Shown: positions 1 through 7,069 of the stretch, piece by piece
Position numbering within the stretch: position 1 is the first letter of the stretch
Layout: each line of letters starts with the position of its first letter
Origin: Verrucomicrobiia bacterium
GTDB lineage: Bacteria > Verrucomicrobiota > Verrucomicrobiia > Opitutales > Opitutaceae
DNA length: 7,470 nucleotides
Assembly: GCA_030424825.1 (NCBI GenBank)
Contig: JAUHWE010000212.1
Span: forward strand, 1 to 7,470
Direction of reading: 5' to 3'
Translations under genes and position numbers: made by a program
Notes under the pieces: model-generated
Seen by the model: only the letters and a program-made list of their open reading frames with translations
What the model was told of the DNA's origin: nothing
Database searches by the model: none

Positions 1-59
1 ATAGGCTGCTTTAGTATGGTAAGACTCTAGACCTTTGTTCTAATGAGCGAAACCCTCTA

Positions 60-88
60 TTCACAAAGCGCCATTCCTTCGGTACACT
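60..88 (+). promoter_or_regulatory. Candidate sigma-70-like promoter for the first gene
   Basis: A TTCACA hexamer at 60-65 matches the -35 consensus at five of six positions. It is separated by exactly 17 bases from TACACT at 83-88, which matches the -10 consensus at four of six. The start of transcription would fall near position 95, leaving a leader of roughly 50 bases before the ATG at 144. This is pattern matching only; the vegetative promoter consensus of the host is assumed, not known. Confidence 0.35.
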
Positions 89-104
89 GTTTTTAGAAAA
101 TCCA

Positions 105-124
105 TCGGGAACCTATGATCCCGA
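105..124 (+). repeat. Short inverted repeat in the leader of the first gene
   Basis: TCGGGA at 105-110 and TCCCGA at 119-124 are perfect reverse complements around an 8-base loop. The element lies just downstream of the predicted transcription start and 20 bases before the ATG at 144. It could form a small leader hairpin or be an operator half-site pair, but a 6-bp stem can arise by chance. Confidence 0.3.
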
Positions 125-143
125 GTTGGTTTCTTACAATAAA

Positions 144-1448
144 ATGTTTCCCCCTTGTCTAGCAATCTTTGCTGTCGCATTACTTTGCTCCTCGACCTCT
201 TATTCCGCGGAACTTGAGCCGATCGAGGGGCCGCCTTTGGTGTTCGCCCACGATCTCGTGCGAGAGGAACTGAGAGAGGGAGACCGTTTTAAACTCGCGC
301 CGATCGCTCATGTAGTGAATTTTGGATACGAGTTTGAATTGGATAGCGATTTCGGCGATTTCCATGCTCGTGGCTTCAAAATGCTGGAGATGACCGCGCA
401 TGAAATCGAAGCCCTCGAGAGGCTGGAAGAGATTAGCAAGACGAAGGCGTTTGCCACATCCTTCTCGGAAGCCCTTAAAAACCCGCTGGTCCGGTCGTGG
501 GCAGTGGCTCGACGGCCGATCACTACGGTGACTCGGATTCCCGGTGGAATCATCCGCTATCTTCAGGGAAAGTTTTTCGAGGTGAAGCGAGGTTCAGAGA
601 AGCTCGCCGCGAAGTCGAAAGAGTATCGTTTTAGAGGGGAAAGCAAGGAGAAGGAACCGGTGGGCGAGAAAGTGACCGGCGCGGCTAAGAAAGTAGGGAG
701 CACAACGAAAAAATTGAGTCGTCGACACTTGGGGTTCGACAAAGCTAAACGGGACTGGTCCAGGCGATTGAAAGTGGATCCCTACACGACAAACGACTAC
801 CTTCAATTCGAGCTGGAGAGAATTGCCTGGGCTTCCACGGTCGGTTCGTTCGCGGGTGAATTTGCCATTCCTACCAGTTCCGTGCTCTCGTACACTCTCC
901 AGGCTCAGGAAATGGTCTGGAGCAAGTCGGAGGTGGAGCTAGAGAGATTGAATTCCAACGCCTTAAAGAAGATGGGTGTGGATACGAGTGTCCTCGTCCA
1001 GTTCGACGAGCTCGACCACTATACGCTGACGGAAAAGACGGAGTTGGTACTCACCTTGGAAGGAATCGAAGTGGACGGAAGATTGGAACTCATTCAACTC
1101 ATACTGGAAGTGGGAACGCGGGAGGAGGCCATGCTGATGCTGGAAATTGTCTCCGCGATTGGGAATTATCATACCCTGGTGAAGCCTATCGAAAAAGTTG
1201 CCATTCGGGGTGGGCTGGCGGTTTGCTACGATCAAGAGGGAACTATGATGCTTCCGCTGGCGTTGGACTACCTTCATTGGTCACCCGAAATTACGGATGC
1301 GTTGCTCGCTAGCGAACTCTATGAAGAATCGCGAGCATTGTGGATCAGTGGCACCGCTTCTGCGATCGCCAAACGGAGATTGGCTAGCCATGATTGGAAA
1401 CTGGAGGAAAGGTGCTTTGATAAGTTTGCTTCACTCCGGCCAGAGTGA
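144..1448 (+). CDS. Putative secreted protein of unknown function
   Basis: I do not recognise a named family. From the ATG at 144 the protein has 434 residues. It opens with a hydrophobic stretch (CLAIFAVALLCSS, residues 5-17) and a possible signal-peptidase site after SYSA (residue 22), so export is likely. The centre, about residues 144-204, is rich in lysine and arginine. It contains LGFDKAKRDW (196-205) followed by LKVDPYTTN (209-217); an IPGG segment lies just before it at 132-135. The C-terminal third is predominantly helical in character and acidic. From memory, unverified, similar segments (a glycine/proline turn, then KAKR.W..RL.VDPYT.N) occur in uncharacterised exported proteins of Gram-negative bacteria. 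A TTG at 126 would add six residues including a lysine, giving a more usual positively charged signal-peptide start, so it remains a real alternative. Neither start has a Shine-Dalgarno sequence. No catalytic motif was seen. Confidence 0.8.
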   Translation: MFPPCLAIFAVALLCSSTSYSAELEPIEGPPLVFAHDLVREELREGDRFKLAPIAHVVNFGYEFELDSDFGDFHARGFKMLEMTAHEIEALERLEEISKTKAFATSFSEALKNPLVRSWAVARRPITTVTRIPGGIIRYLQGKFFEVKRGSEKLAAKSKEYRFRGESKEKEPVGEKVTGAAKKVGSTTKKLSRRHLGFDKAKRDWSRRLKVDPYTTNDYLQFELERIAWASTVGSFAGEFAIPTSSVLSYTLQAQEMVWSKSEVELERLNSNALKKMGVDTSVLVQFDELDHYTLTEKTELVLTLEGIEVDGRLELIQLILEVGTREEAMLMLEIVSAIGNYHTLVKPIEKVAIRGGLAVCYDQEGTMMLPLALDYLHWSPEITDALLASELYEESRALWISGTASAIAKRRLASHDWKLEERCFDKFASLRPE

Positions 1449-1451
1449 GGC

Positions 1452-1498
1452 GGGCACGGGGCCAGTAGCCCTTGTTCGAGCGTCCTGTTGCCGTGCCC
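1452..1498 (+). repeat. Inverted repeat just after the first gene
   Basis: GGGCACGG (1452-1459) and CCGTGCCC (1491-1498) are perfect 8-bp reverse complements with 31 bases between them. The arms begin four bases after the stop codon. A smaller nested hairpin, GGGC (1459-1462) with GCCC (1468-1471), could compete with it. There is no thymine tract after the right arm, so it is not a canonical intrinsic terminator. It may protect the 3' end of the transcript or be a remnant of an intergenic repeat. The rest of the gap to 1594 shows no convincing promoter or gene. Confidence 0.4.
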
Positions 1499-1594
1499 AG
1501 ACGGCCACGGAAATTGCAGGTAGAAAGCGCAAATTTCAATTGCTTCCCATTCAAAGGCATGTTTGAAAACTAGAAACTCAACCCCCCTTATATT

Positions 1595-3037
1595 ATGTTA
1601 TCTCGTCGTAAGTTTATTAAATCATCTGCATTGGCTGCGAGCGCTTTCGCCATCACGCCCTCTTGGGCCAAGGCGGCGAATGGTGATGTTCGAGTAGCCG
1701 TTGTCGGAGTCAGAGGTCGAGGCAAGAGCTTGATCAAGGATGTATTTCGCACCGACGGGGCTCGACTCGTCGCGCTTTGTGACGTGGACACCGCTGAGCT
1801 CTCGAAACGGGCGGCTGCGGTTGATGAGGAGTATGGAGTCACGGTCAGTCAGGAAACAGATTACCGTAAGTTGCTCGAACGCAAGGACATCGATGCGGTT
1901 GTGCTGACCACGCCGAATCATTGGCATGCGCTGCAAACGATCTGGGGTTGCGAAGCGGGTAAGGACGTTTACGTAGAGAAGCCCGTATGCCACAGCGTTT
2001 GGGAAGGGCGTCAAATGATCAACGCGGCCAAAAAATACGGCAAAATTGTCCAGGCAGGTTTCCAAAACCGTTCGGATATTGGACTAAAAGAAGCCTTTCC
2101 TTGGATTCATGCGGGAAATATTGGCGAGATCAAAATGGTTCGGGGGCTTTGCTACCGCAATCGCGCGAGTATCGGAAAAATCGATTCTCCCCTCGTTCCG
2201 CCAAAAACTGTCGACTACGATACTTGGTTGGGACCGGCAGAGGATCAGCCCCTTTACCGCCCTGAGCTTCACTACGATTGGCATTGGGATTTCAACACGG
2301 GCAATGGGGATCTCGGGAACCAAGGCCCTCACGAGCTCGATCTGATTCGTTGGGTTTTGGGCGATCCGGATCACCCGCAAAAAGTTCAGTCAATCGGTGG
2401 CCGCTTCGGATGGAACGATGCAGGTAACACGCCGAATATGGGCATTACTGCTTTCGACTGGGGAGATATCCCTGTCTTGTTCGAAGTGCGTAACCTTTGG
2501 GTTAAGCCTGAGCTCAATAGCGCTCCCAATTTTAAAGGCAGCCGCGTGGGAGTCATCGTCACCTGCGAAGGAGGAGAATTTCGCGGAGGTCGCGGAGGCG
2601 GAATCATTTACGACAATGACGGCAAGAAAATGAAAGCGTTTAAGGGAGATGGTGGTTTTGACCATTTCCCTGCCTTCATTCGTGCGGTCAATAGCCGGAA
2701 AGAGAGCGATGTAGCGGCCCATTTGGAAAGCTCGTTCAAGTCAAGCAGCTTGGCTCACCTAGGAAACATTTCCTATCTCGAGGGGGATGAAGCAAATGGC
2801 AGGACGACCGAGAAATTCGTTTCCAGCGATTCGAATCTCAAAGAAGCTTATGGGCGTTTTGACGCGCAGATGGACGAATGGAAAATTGACCAGGCTAAAG
2901 AGCTATGGTCTCTGGGCAAAGAACTGAAGTTTGACTCGAAGTCCGAAAAATTCGTCAGTGGAAAATCCTTCAAGCAGGCCAACAAGCATCTCAAACGTGC
3001 CTACCGTTCCGGCTACGAGGTACCTGCCATCGCATAA
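1595..3037 (+). CDS. Tat-exported Gfo/Idh/MocA-family oxidoreductase
   Basis: A 480-residue NAD(P)-dependent dehydrogenase-type protein, probably acting on a sugar, sugar alcohol or glycoside outside the cytoplasm. The N-terminus carries a textbook twin-arginine signal (SRRKFIK, residues 3-9), an alanine-rich core and a likely cleavage site after AKA (25-27); Tat export fits a protein that folds around its nucleotide cofactor first. The Rossmann fold begins at VRVAVVG (32-38) with a glycine-rich GVRGRG loop (38-43). TTPNHWHA (105-112) and the hallmark EKP (128-130, lysine 129) follow. The C-terminal domain holds GPHELD (244-249), with H246 and D249 in the usual substrate-site positions, and a GGRGGG turn (331-336). 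The substrate cannot be read from sequence. GH109-type glycosidases share this fold, cofactor and often a Tat signal, so hydrolysis by a redox mechanism is a possible alternative. No Shine-Dalgarno sequence precedes the ATG; the Tat motif at the very N-terminus fixes the start. A strong terminator follows. Confidence 0.93.
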   Translation: MLSRRKFIKSSALAASAFAITPSWAKAANGDVRVAVVGVRGRGKSLIKDVFRTDGARLVALCDVDTAELSKRAAAVDEEYGVTVSQETDYRKLLERKDIDAVVLTTPNHWHALQTIWGCEAGKDVYVEKPVCHSVWEGRQMINAAKKYGKIVQAGFQNRSDIGLKEAFPWIHAGNIGEIKMVRGLCYRNRASIGKIDSPLVPPKTVDYDTWLGPAEDQPLYRPELHYDWHWDFNTGNGDLGNQGPHELDLIRWVLGDPDHPQKVQSIGGRFGWNDAGNTPNMGITAFDWGDIPVLFEVRNLWVKPELNSAPNFKGSRVGVIVTCEGGEFRGGRGGGIIYDNDGKKMKAFKGDGGFDHFPAFIRAVNSRKESDVAAHLESSFKSSSLAHLGNISYLEGDEANGRTTEKFVSSDSNLKEAYGRFDAQMDEWKIDQAKELWSLGKELKFDSKSEKFVSGKSFKQANKHLKRAYRSGYEVPAIA

Positions 3038-3062
3038 GTAGGAAAACGCCAAAATTTTGTCG

Positions 3063-3100
3063 AAGCCGAGTTCTGAGTTAATCTCAAACTCGGCTTTTTT
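3063..3100 (+). terminator. Rho-independent terminator after the oxidoreductase gene
   Basis: AAGCCGAGTT (3063-3072) pairs perfectly with AACTCGGCTT (3087-3096). Above a single bulged C at 3073 the stem continues with TGAG (3074-3077) against CTCA (3083-3086), closing a 5-base loop. The right arm runs into six thymines (3095-3100). This is a canonical intrinsic terminator for rightward transcription. It starts 25 bases after the stop codon and separates the oxidoreductase from ribE. Confidence 0.92.
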
Positions 3101-3146
3101 GTCTCTTTGTGGTTTGGGGTATCAGTTCTGTAAGAAACAAAGAATA

Positions 3147-3178
3147 AATCCGTTGCGCTCGGACTTTGAATGCGGATT
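3147..3178 (+). repeat. Short inverted repeat upstream of ribE
   Basis: AATCCG (3147-3152) and CGGATT (3173-3178) are perfect reverse complements separated by 20 bases, ending 11 bases before the ribE start codon. It could be a leader hairpin or an operator. There is no sign of the conserved FMN riboswitch core in the 90 bases between the terminator and ribE, and no convincing promoter was identified. Confidence 0.25.
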
Positions 3179-3189
3179 AATTCTCGTAA

Positions 3190-3786
3190 ATGTTTACAGG
3201 ACTGGTTGAGGAAAAGGGCGAGGTACTTAGCTTTCACGAGCAGCCGGAGGCGTGGCGATTGAGAGTTCGCGCAAAATTGGTGGCAGAGGATCTGGAGCTG
3301 GGAGACAGTGTAGCGGTAAATGGATGCTGTCTCTCGGTAGTCGAGATCAGCAAGAATCTCCTTACCTTTGATGTGCTCGAAGAAACACGCCGACTTACCA
3401 ATTTAAGGAATTTGGATCTCGGTTCGAAAGTCAACCTGGAGCGCAGCATGCGGTTCAATGGGCGCGTTGGTGGGCACTTTCTGACAGGGCATGTGGATGG
3501 CGTTGGGAAGATCGTTGAATTGGGGATGCGAGGGCGGGATGTCGCCTTGCGGGTAGAGGCTCCGGAAAATTCTGAGCAGTACTTGGTCTACAAGGGATGC
3601 ATTGGCATCGACGGGATTTCGCTGACCGTAGCGGAAATCCAAGATCGGACGCTGACGGTTTGGCTGATTCCCCATACGCTCCAAGTGACTGCTCTCGGCG
3701 GCTTGAAGCGGGGTGATCAGGTGAACTTGGAATTCGATCTGCTCGCTAAATATACTGAGAAAATTTTGTCTCAACAGGAGCGATAG
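3190..3786 (+). CDS. ribE: Riboflavin synthase, alpha subunit
   Basis: Catalyses the last step of riboflavin synthesis: dismutation of two 6,7-dimethyl-8-ribityllumazine molecules into riboflavin and the pyrimidinedione that is recycled by lumazine synthase. At 198 residues it is near the usual length. The diagnostic N-terminus MFTG (1-4) fixes the start although no Shine-Dalgarno sequence precedes it. Two lumazine-binding repeats are visible: the first includes LGDSVAVNGCCLSVV (37-51, with the conserved cysteine pair 46-47), the second KGCIGIDGISLTV (135-147). GGHFLTGHVD (94-103) lies at the start of the second barrel. FDLLAKY (182-188), with the conserved aspartate 183, leads into the C-terminal trimerisation helix. 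The enzyme is cytosolic and works as a homotrimer in the known family. The gene follows a terminator, so it probably has its own promoter, and its stop codon directly abuts the start of the downstream glycosylase gene. None of the other rib genes is in the window. Confidence 0.97.
   Translation: MFTGLVEEKGEVLSFHEQPEAWRLRVRAKLVAEDLELGDSVAVNGCCLSVVEISKNLLTFDVLEETRRLTNLRNLDLGSKVNLERSMRFNGRVGGHFLTGHVDGVGKIVELGMRGRDVALRVEAPENSEQYLVYKGCIGIDGISLTVAEIQDRTLTVWLIPHTLQVTALGGLKRGDQVNLEFDLLAKYTEKILSQQER
3776..3780 (+). promoter_or_regulatory. Shine-Dalgarno site for the glycosylase gene, inside the end of ribE
   Basis: AGGAG lies six bases before the ATG at 3787, within the last codons of ribE. It is the only good Shine-Dalgarno match before any complete gene in the window. 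With the TAG stop of ribE at 3784-3786 directly adjacent to the ATG, it suggests translational coupling or reinitiation. Confidence 0.7.
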
Positions 3787-4707
3787 ATGAGATCCCAGAT
3801 AAATAGCATTGTTGATGAACTGAAGCGGCTGCGTAAAAACGGTCTCGAACATATCTTTGTATCGAATGAGTCATTACGTAGTCTGAAATTAGCCACCAAA
3901 GGGATCGCTCAAGTGGTTTCTGAAAAAGAAGCGAAGCGCGCCGTTGCGGCGATCCCGGAGCGGATCCGCTCCGCGACACCGGAAGAATTTGACCGGGTTC
4001 TAAAGGAAGAGCCTAAGGTGGAAAGTCGAGCCCCTCGAAACAAGGGCCAAGACCTGGGGACGCCTCCTGGGTTCCAGTTGCCAAAAGGGGACAAACAAAA
4101 GCGTTGGGACGCATTGCGTGAGATCGTCCTCAATTGTCCAACCTGCCAGGAGAACGTGAGAGAGGGGTACCAGATTGTCTTTGGGGTGGGCAATTTGGAC
4201 GCGGACATATTCTTTTGCGGAGAAGCGCCCGGAGCAGACGAGGAGGAAAAAGGAGAGCCGTTTGTTGGGAAAGCCGGTCAACTACTCGATAAAATGATTA
4301 ACGCCATGGGGCTTGCCCGCGAGGACGTCTACATTGGCAATATAATGAACTGGCGTCCGCAACTCCCCACTCGAGTCGGAAACCGTCCACCCACACTAGA
4401 GGAGATTCGATTTTGCCTTCCCTATTTGAAAGCCCAGGTCGAGGTCGTTAAGCCGAAGTTGATTGTCGCCTTGGGCGCGACTGCCGCCAAAGGTTTGCTG
4501 GGTCCGAGTTCGTTCCGAAGTCTGGGAGAAGTGAAGGGAGAGTGGAGGGAGTTTGAAAAAACGCCGGTTTTGGCAACCTATCATCCGTCGTATTTGCTGC
4601 GTAATGACAGTAAGCGTGACAAGCGATCAGCATGGGAGGATTTGCTAAAGGTAATGGAGCGATGCGGTCTTCCCATTAGCGATCGGCAAAGAGGCTATTT
4701 CCTCTAG
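3787..4707 (+). CDS. Family-4-type uracil-DNA glycosylase with N-terminal extension
   Basis: Removes uracil (from cytosine deamination or dUMP misincorporation) from DNA, starting base-excision repair. The catalytic region covers about residues 105-293 of 306. Motif A is GEAPGADEEEKGEPFVG (145-161), followed by KAGQLLD; motif B is HPSYLL (266-271). Typical family-4 proteins hold a [4Fe-4S] cluster with four cysteines. Here C117 and C120 (CPTC) and C210 (in EEIRFC) are in place, but the segment that usually reads N-V-V-K-C-R-P-P is NIMNWRP (185-191), with W189 where the third cysteine is expected. A six-residue insert follows before NRPPT. The first ~105 residues are an extra charged, mainly helical region of unknown role, making it longer than the usual ~200-residue family-4 enzymes. 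Older annotations call such proteins phage SPO1 DNA polymerase-related. The start is supported by AGGAG six bases upstream. It is probably co-transcribed with ribE. Confidence 0.92.
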   Translation: MRSQINSIVDELKRLRKNGLEHIFVSNESLRSLKLATKGIAQVVSEKEAKRAVAAIPERIRSATPEEFDRVLKEEPKVESRAPRNKGQDLGTPPGFQLPKGDKQKRWDALREIVLNCPTCQENVREGYQIVFGVGNLDADIFFCGEAPGADEEEKGEPFVGKAGQLLDKMINAMGLAREDVYIGNIMNWRPQLPTRVGNRPPTLEEIRFCLPYLKAQVEVVKPKLIVALGATAAKGLLGPSSFRSLGEVKGEWREFEKTPVLATYHPSYLLRNDSKRDKRSAWEDLLKVMERCGLPISDRQRGYFL

Positions 4708-4730
4708 TTCTGAAATCTTCCCGATCTCGT

Positions 4731-7052
4731 TCAATTAAGCTCGTTCGAAGTGAGCTCAGAGAGCTTTTGATTTAAAACGTCTAAGGGCACAGGCTTGGCT
4801 AGGACGAGGTCGACATTCGTGGTTTTCTCCTCGTTCTCGGTCATCATGTCACCGAAACCGGTGGCCATGATAATGGGGATGCTTGGGTCGATCGCCTTGA
4901 GCTCTTTGGCCAGCTGGTCTCCACTCATATTCGGCATAGCCCGATCGGTTATCACCAGATCATAGGCGTCTTTTCTAAATGCTTCTAGCGCGGCCTCTCC
5001 ATTTTCAAAATTCTCAACTTTGTGGCCTCCGCTACCCAGCAGTTCAGAAAGAACTTCTAGCAGTACGGCCTCATCATCGACCAGCATTATGCGAAGTGAA
5101 TTTGAAGAAACACTGGAGCGCTTAGGGGGCGCTTTCTCAAAGTTGGCATCAATCGCGGGAAGGCGGATGTTTATGGTTGAGCCGGTCCCTTCGACCGATT
5201 CGATTTTGATGTTACCGTTGTGGTGTTTTACGATCCCGGCTACGATCGACAATCCCAGTCCGGTCCCGAGTTTTCCTTTTGTGGAATAGAAGGGATCCAG
5301 GCATTTCGCGCGGATCTTTTCAGGCATGCCGCATCCTGTATCTTTGATTCTAATACGAATATCGTCCCCATCATCAATTATGGAAAGCGAAATGACTCCA
5401 TCTCCCTCGATCGCATCGGCTGCGTTGATGACCAAGTTGGACAGCGCTTGCCTAAGTTCTGGTTCGTTTCCGTGAATGAATCGGTTTGATCGGACGGTAG
5501 ACCGAAATTCAATGTGGGCTCCTCTCGCTTCCGCTTGGCTTTTCCAACGGTGTTGGGTAAGGTCCCTGACTTGTTGAGCAAGCTTTTGAAGGTCAATGTC
5601 GGAGTTTATTTCGTCGCTTGAATCTTGGTTGCAGTAGAACTCTCGGAGTCGGCCGACAACGGCAGCTCCATCTTGGGCAGCGACCTTTATTTTTTCCAAA
5701 AAGGAAATTAGCTTTTTGTCATCCCGCCCCCCGTTGGGCATGTTCAAGAGGAGTTCGGAGAATCCAAGAATAGGGGCCAACAGGTTGTTGAAGTCGTGGG
5801 CAATTCCACTAGCCATTTGACCCAATGACCTGAGGTTTTCTTGTTGAATCGCTGTTTTTTGTGACTCTCTCTCCTTGGTAATGTCTCTAATCGAAAAGGC
5901 TGTGTAGTGGACCTGGCCAGTTTGGTCTCTCAATGGATGCGTTTTAAGTTCAACCCATGATTTGTCGCCATCTTTGCGATACATTTGAATCTCAAACACA
6001 TCCTCTGTCGCGTTCTGGATTGAGGAAATCGCTTTAGATACGATGTTTTCATCATCGTCTCCTCCAAATAGATCTGTGAAACAGGGTAGCTCTGACCTGC
6101 GAAAACCGGTCATCTGCTCAAATGCGAAATTGGCATTGATGATTCGGCAATGGGAAAGAGAAGTTTCCATCCAAGCCAAACCAGTCGTAGAAAGTTTGGC
6201 TGAGATCCGTTGTAAATTCGCATTCGGATCGGCAGAGTCGAGAGTGATGTCTTGAGCGAGGAACTCGAACCGCTTTTCTGAATACTTCCCACTTAATAGG
6301 AAAGTTCTCTCATCACCTGTTGAAAGTAAGAATCGAAACGATCGCGTTTGTGGTTCCTCGGAAACTAGAAGGGTTTCGAGATAGGCGGCGAGATCTTTGC
6401 GATCCTCCTCCTGTACCGTCTCGAATAGGCTTAACGATTTGAGATCCTGTTTTGGTACACCCAGAACGCTTCGCCAATTGTCACTGGCTTTTAGAAATCT
6501 GCCCTGTGGATCGCAGTCAAAAGATGCCGATTCGTAAGGCTCAATTTGCGCCTGGGCTGGATCTAAAACGGCTTTTAAAAGGATTCGTGACTGGCTGGGT
6601 TGAGAACCGATAAAAAGGGGAATTCGCTTCAACGAGACAGGAATGGGACCATTGTGAGCGGTAACGATTTTAGCCGAGAAAACGGAATCCTGGTTTCCCT
6701 TCTCGAGTTTCAGAAACCATTCTATCAACGCGGGATTTGGTTCGATAAAATCAGTGAACCGCTGACCAACCAGTTTTTCTTCCGTTTGATTCCATAGCGT
6801 TTTGGATCCACCAGCGACTTTGATGAAGGCGCCATTTCCATCATGCAGGGACAACGAAGCGTTTTCGCCGGGCAGGGTGAGGCGTTCCAAAAGTGTCCAG
6901 TCCAAATCCGGAATACTCTTATCTATGCCTTTCCTGTCGTTTCCCGCTAGGTCAAAAGACCCGTTGGAAACGGAATGCGCCGGTTCGCGATTCGATGAAC
7001 GCGAACCTACCGGCAGAGCGCCGCCAGTAGTTTCTGGTCGTTTACCATCCAT
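4731..7052 (-). CDS. Soluble hybrid sensor histidine kinase (PAS-PAS-PAS-HisKA-HATPase-REC)
   Basis: A 773-residue cytoplasmic two-component kinase; no membrane segment or signal peptide is seen. After a polar ~50-residue N-terminus come three PAS-like regions at about 53-165, 170-270 and 280-395. The third is the clearest (NANFAFEQMTGF, then MYRKDGDKSWVELKTHPLRD and IRDITKERE). The phosphoacceptor helix is SGIAHDFNNLLAPILGFSE, with H419. The ATPase domain has an N box NLVINAADA (539-547), DTGCGMP (571-577), DPFYSTKG (586-593) and GTGLGLS (596-602). The C-terminal receiver keeps all key residues: D659 and D660, phosphoacceptor D703, T731 and K753. There is no HPt domain. The signal sensed by the PAS regions cannot be read from sequence. 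The only N-terminal ATG, at 7052, is taken as start; it lacks a Shine-Dalgarno sequence. The upstream co-oriented response regulator is the obvious candidate partner. The 3' end converges with the glycosylase gene across 23 bp. Confidence 0.95.
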   Translation of the reverse strand: MDGKRPETTGGALPVGSRSSNREPAHSVSNGSFDLAGNDRKGIDKSIPDLDWTLLERLTLPGENASLSLHDGNGAFIKVAGGSKTLWNQTEEKLVGQRFTDFIEPNPALIEWFLKLEKGNQDSVFSAKIVTAHNGPIPVSLKRIPLFIGSQPSQSRILLKAVLDPAQAQIEPYESASFDCDPQGRFLKASDNWRSVLGVPKQDLKSLSLFETVQEEDRKDLAAYLETLLVSEEPQTRSFRFLLSTGDERTFLLSGKYSEKRFEFLAQDITLDSADPNANLQRISAKLSTTGLAWMETSLSHCRIINANFAFEQMTGFRRSELPCFTDLFGGDDDENIVSKAISSIQNATEDVFEIQMYRKDGDKSWVELKTHPLRDQTGQVHYTAFSIRDITKERESQKTAIQQENLRSLGQMASGIAHDFNNLLAPILGFSELLLNMPNGGRDDKKLISFLEKIKVAAQDGAAVVGRLREFYCNQDSSDEINSDIDLQKLAQQVRDLTQHRWKSQAEARGAHIEFRSTVRSNRFIHGNEPELRQALSNLVINAADAIEGDGVISLSIIDDGDDIRIRIKDTGCGMPEKIRAKCLDPFYSTKGKLGTGLGLSIVAGIVKHHNGNIKIESVEGTGSTINIRLPAIDANFEKAPPKRSSVSSNSLRIMLVDDEAVLLEVLSELLGSGGHKVENFENGEAALEAFRKDAYDLVITDRAMPNMSGDQLAKELKAIDPSIPIIMATGFGDMMTENEEKTTNVDLVLAKPVPLDVLNQKLSELTSNELN

Positions 7053-7069
7053 GGAATGAGTTGTCGGAA

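Noticed and set aside
186..212. Lipoprotein signal in the first gene at LLCSS
   Set aside because: A leucine directly before the cysteine does not fit the usual lipobox, where a small residue is expected, so a type I signal peptide is more likely.
1297..1566. Rightward open frame of 89 codons overlapping the end of the first gene
   Set aside because: It overlaps the first gene in another frame for more than half its length, has no ribosome-binding site and shows no recognisable protein features.
1622..2065. Leftward 147-codon open frame inside the oxidoreductase gene
   Set aside because: It is antisense to a well-supported Gfo/Idh/MocA gene whose motifs span the region.
3050..3059. 10-bp palindrome CAAAATTTTG after the oxidoreductase gene
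   Set aside because: It is AT-rich, short and easily explained by chance; the adjacent terminator accounts for this region.
3153..3182. Possible ribE promoter, TTGCGC with TTAATT
   Set aside because: The hexamers match poorly, the 18-base spacing is not ideal, and the resulting transcript would begin at or inside the start codon.
3101..3189. FMN riboswitch upstream of ribE
   Set aside because: The gap is short and the conserved core of that riboswitch is not visible; only a 6-bp inverted repeat was found.
3403..3852. Leftward 149-codon open frame across the ribE-glycosylase junction
   Set aside because: It is antisense to two confidently identified genes and has no domain features.
4681..4726. 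Possible terminator between the converging glycosylase and kinase genes
   Set aside because: Only scattered short pairs (GATCGG/CCGATC and AGAGG/CCTCT) exist, without a thymine tract on either strand.
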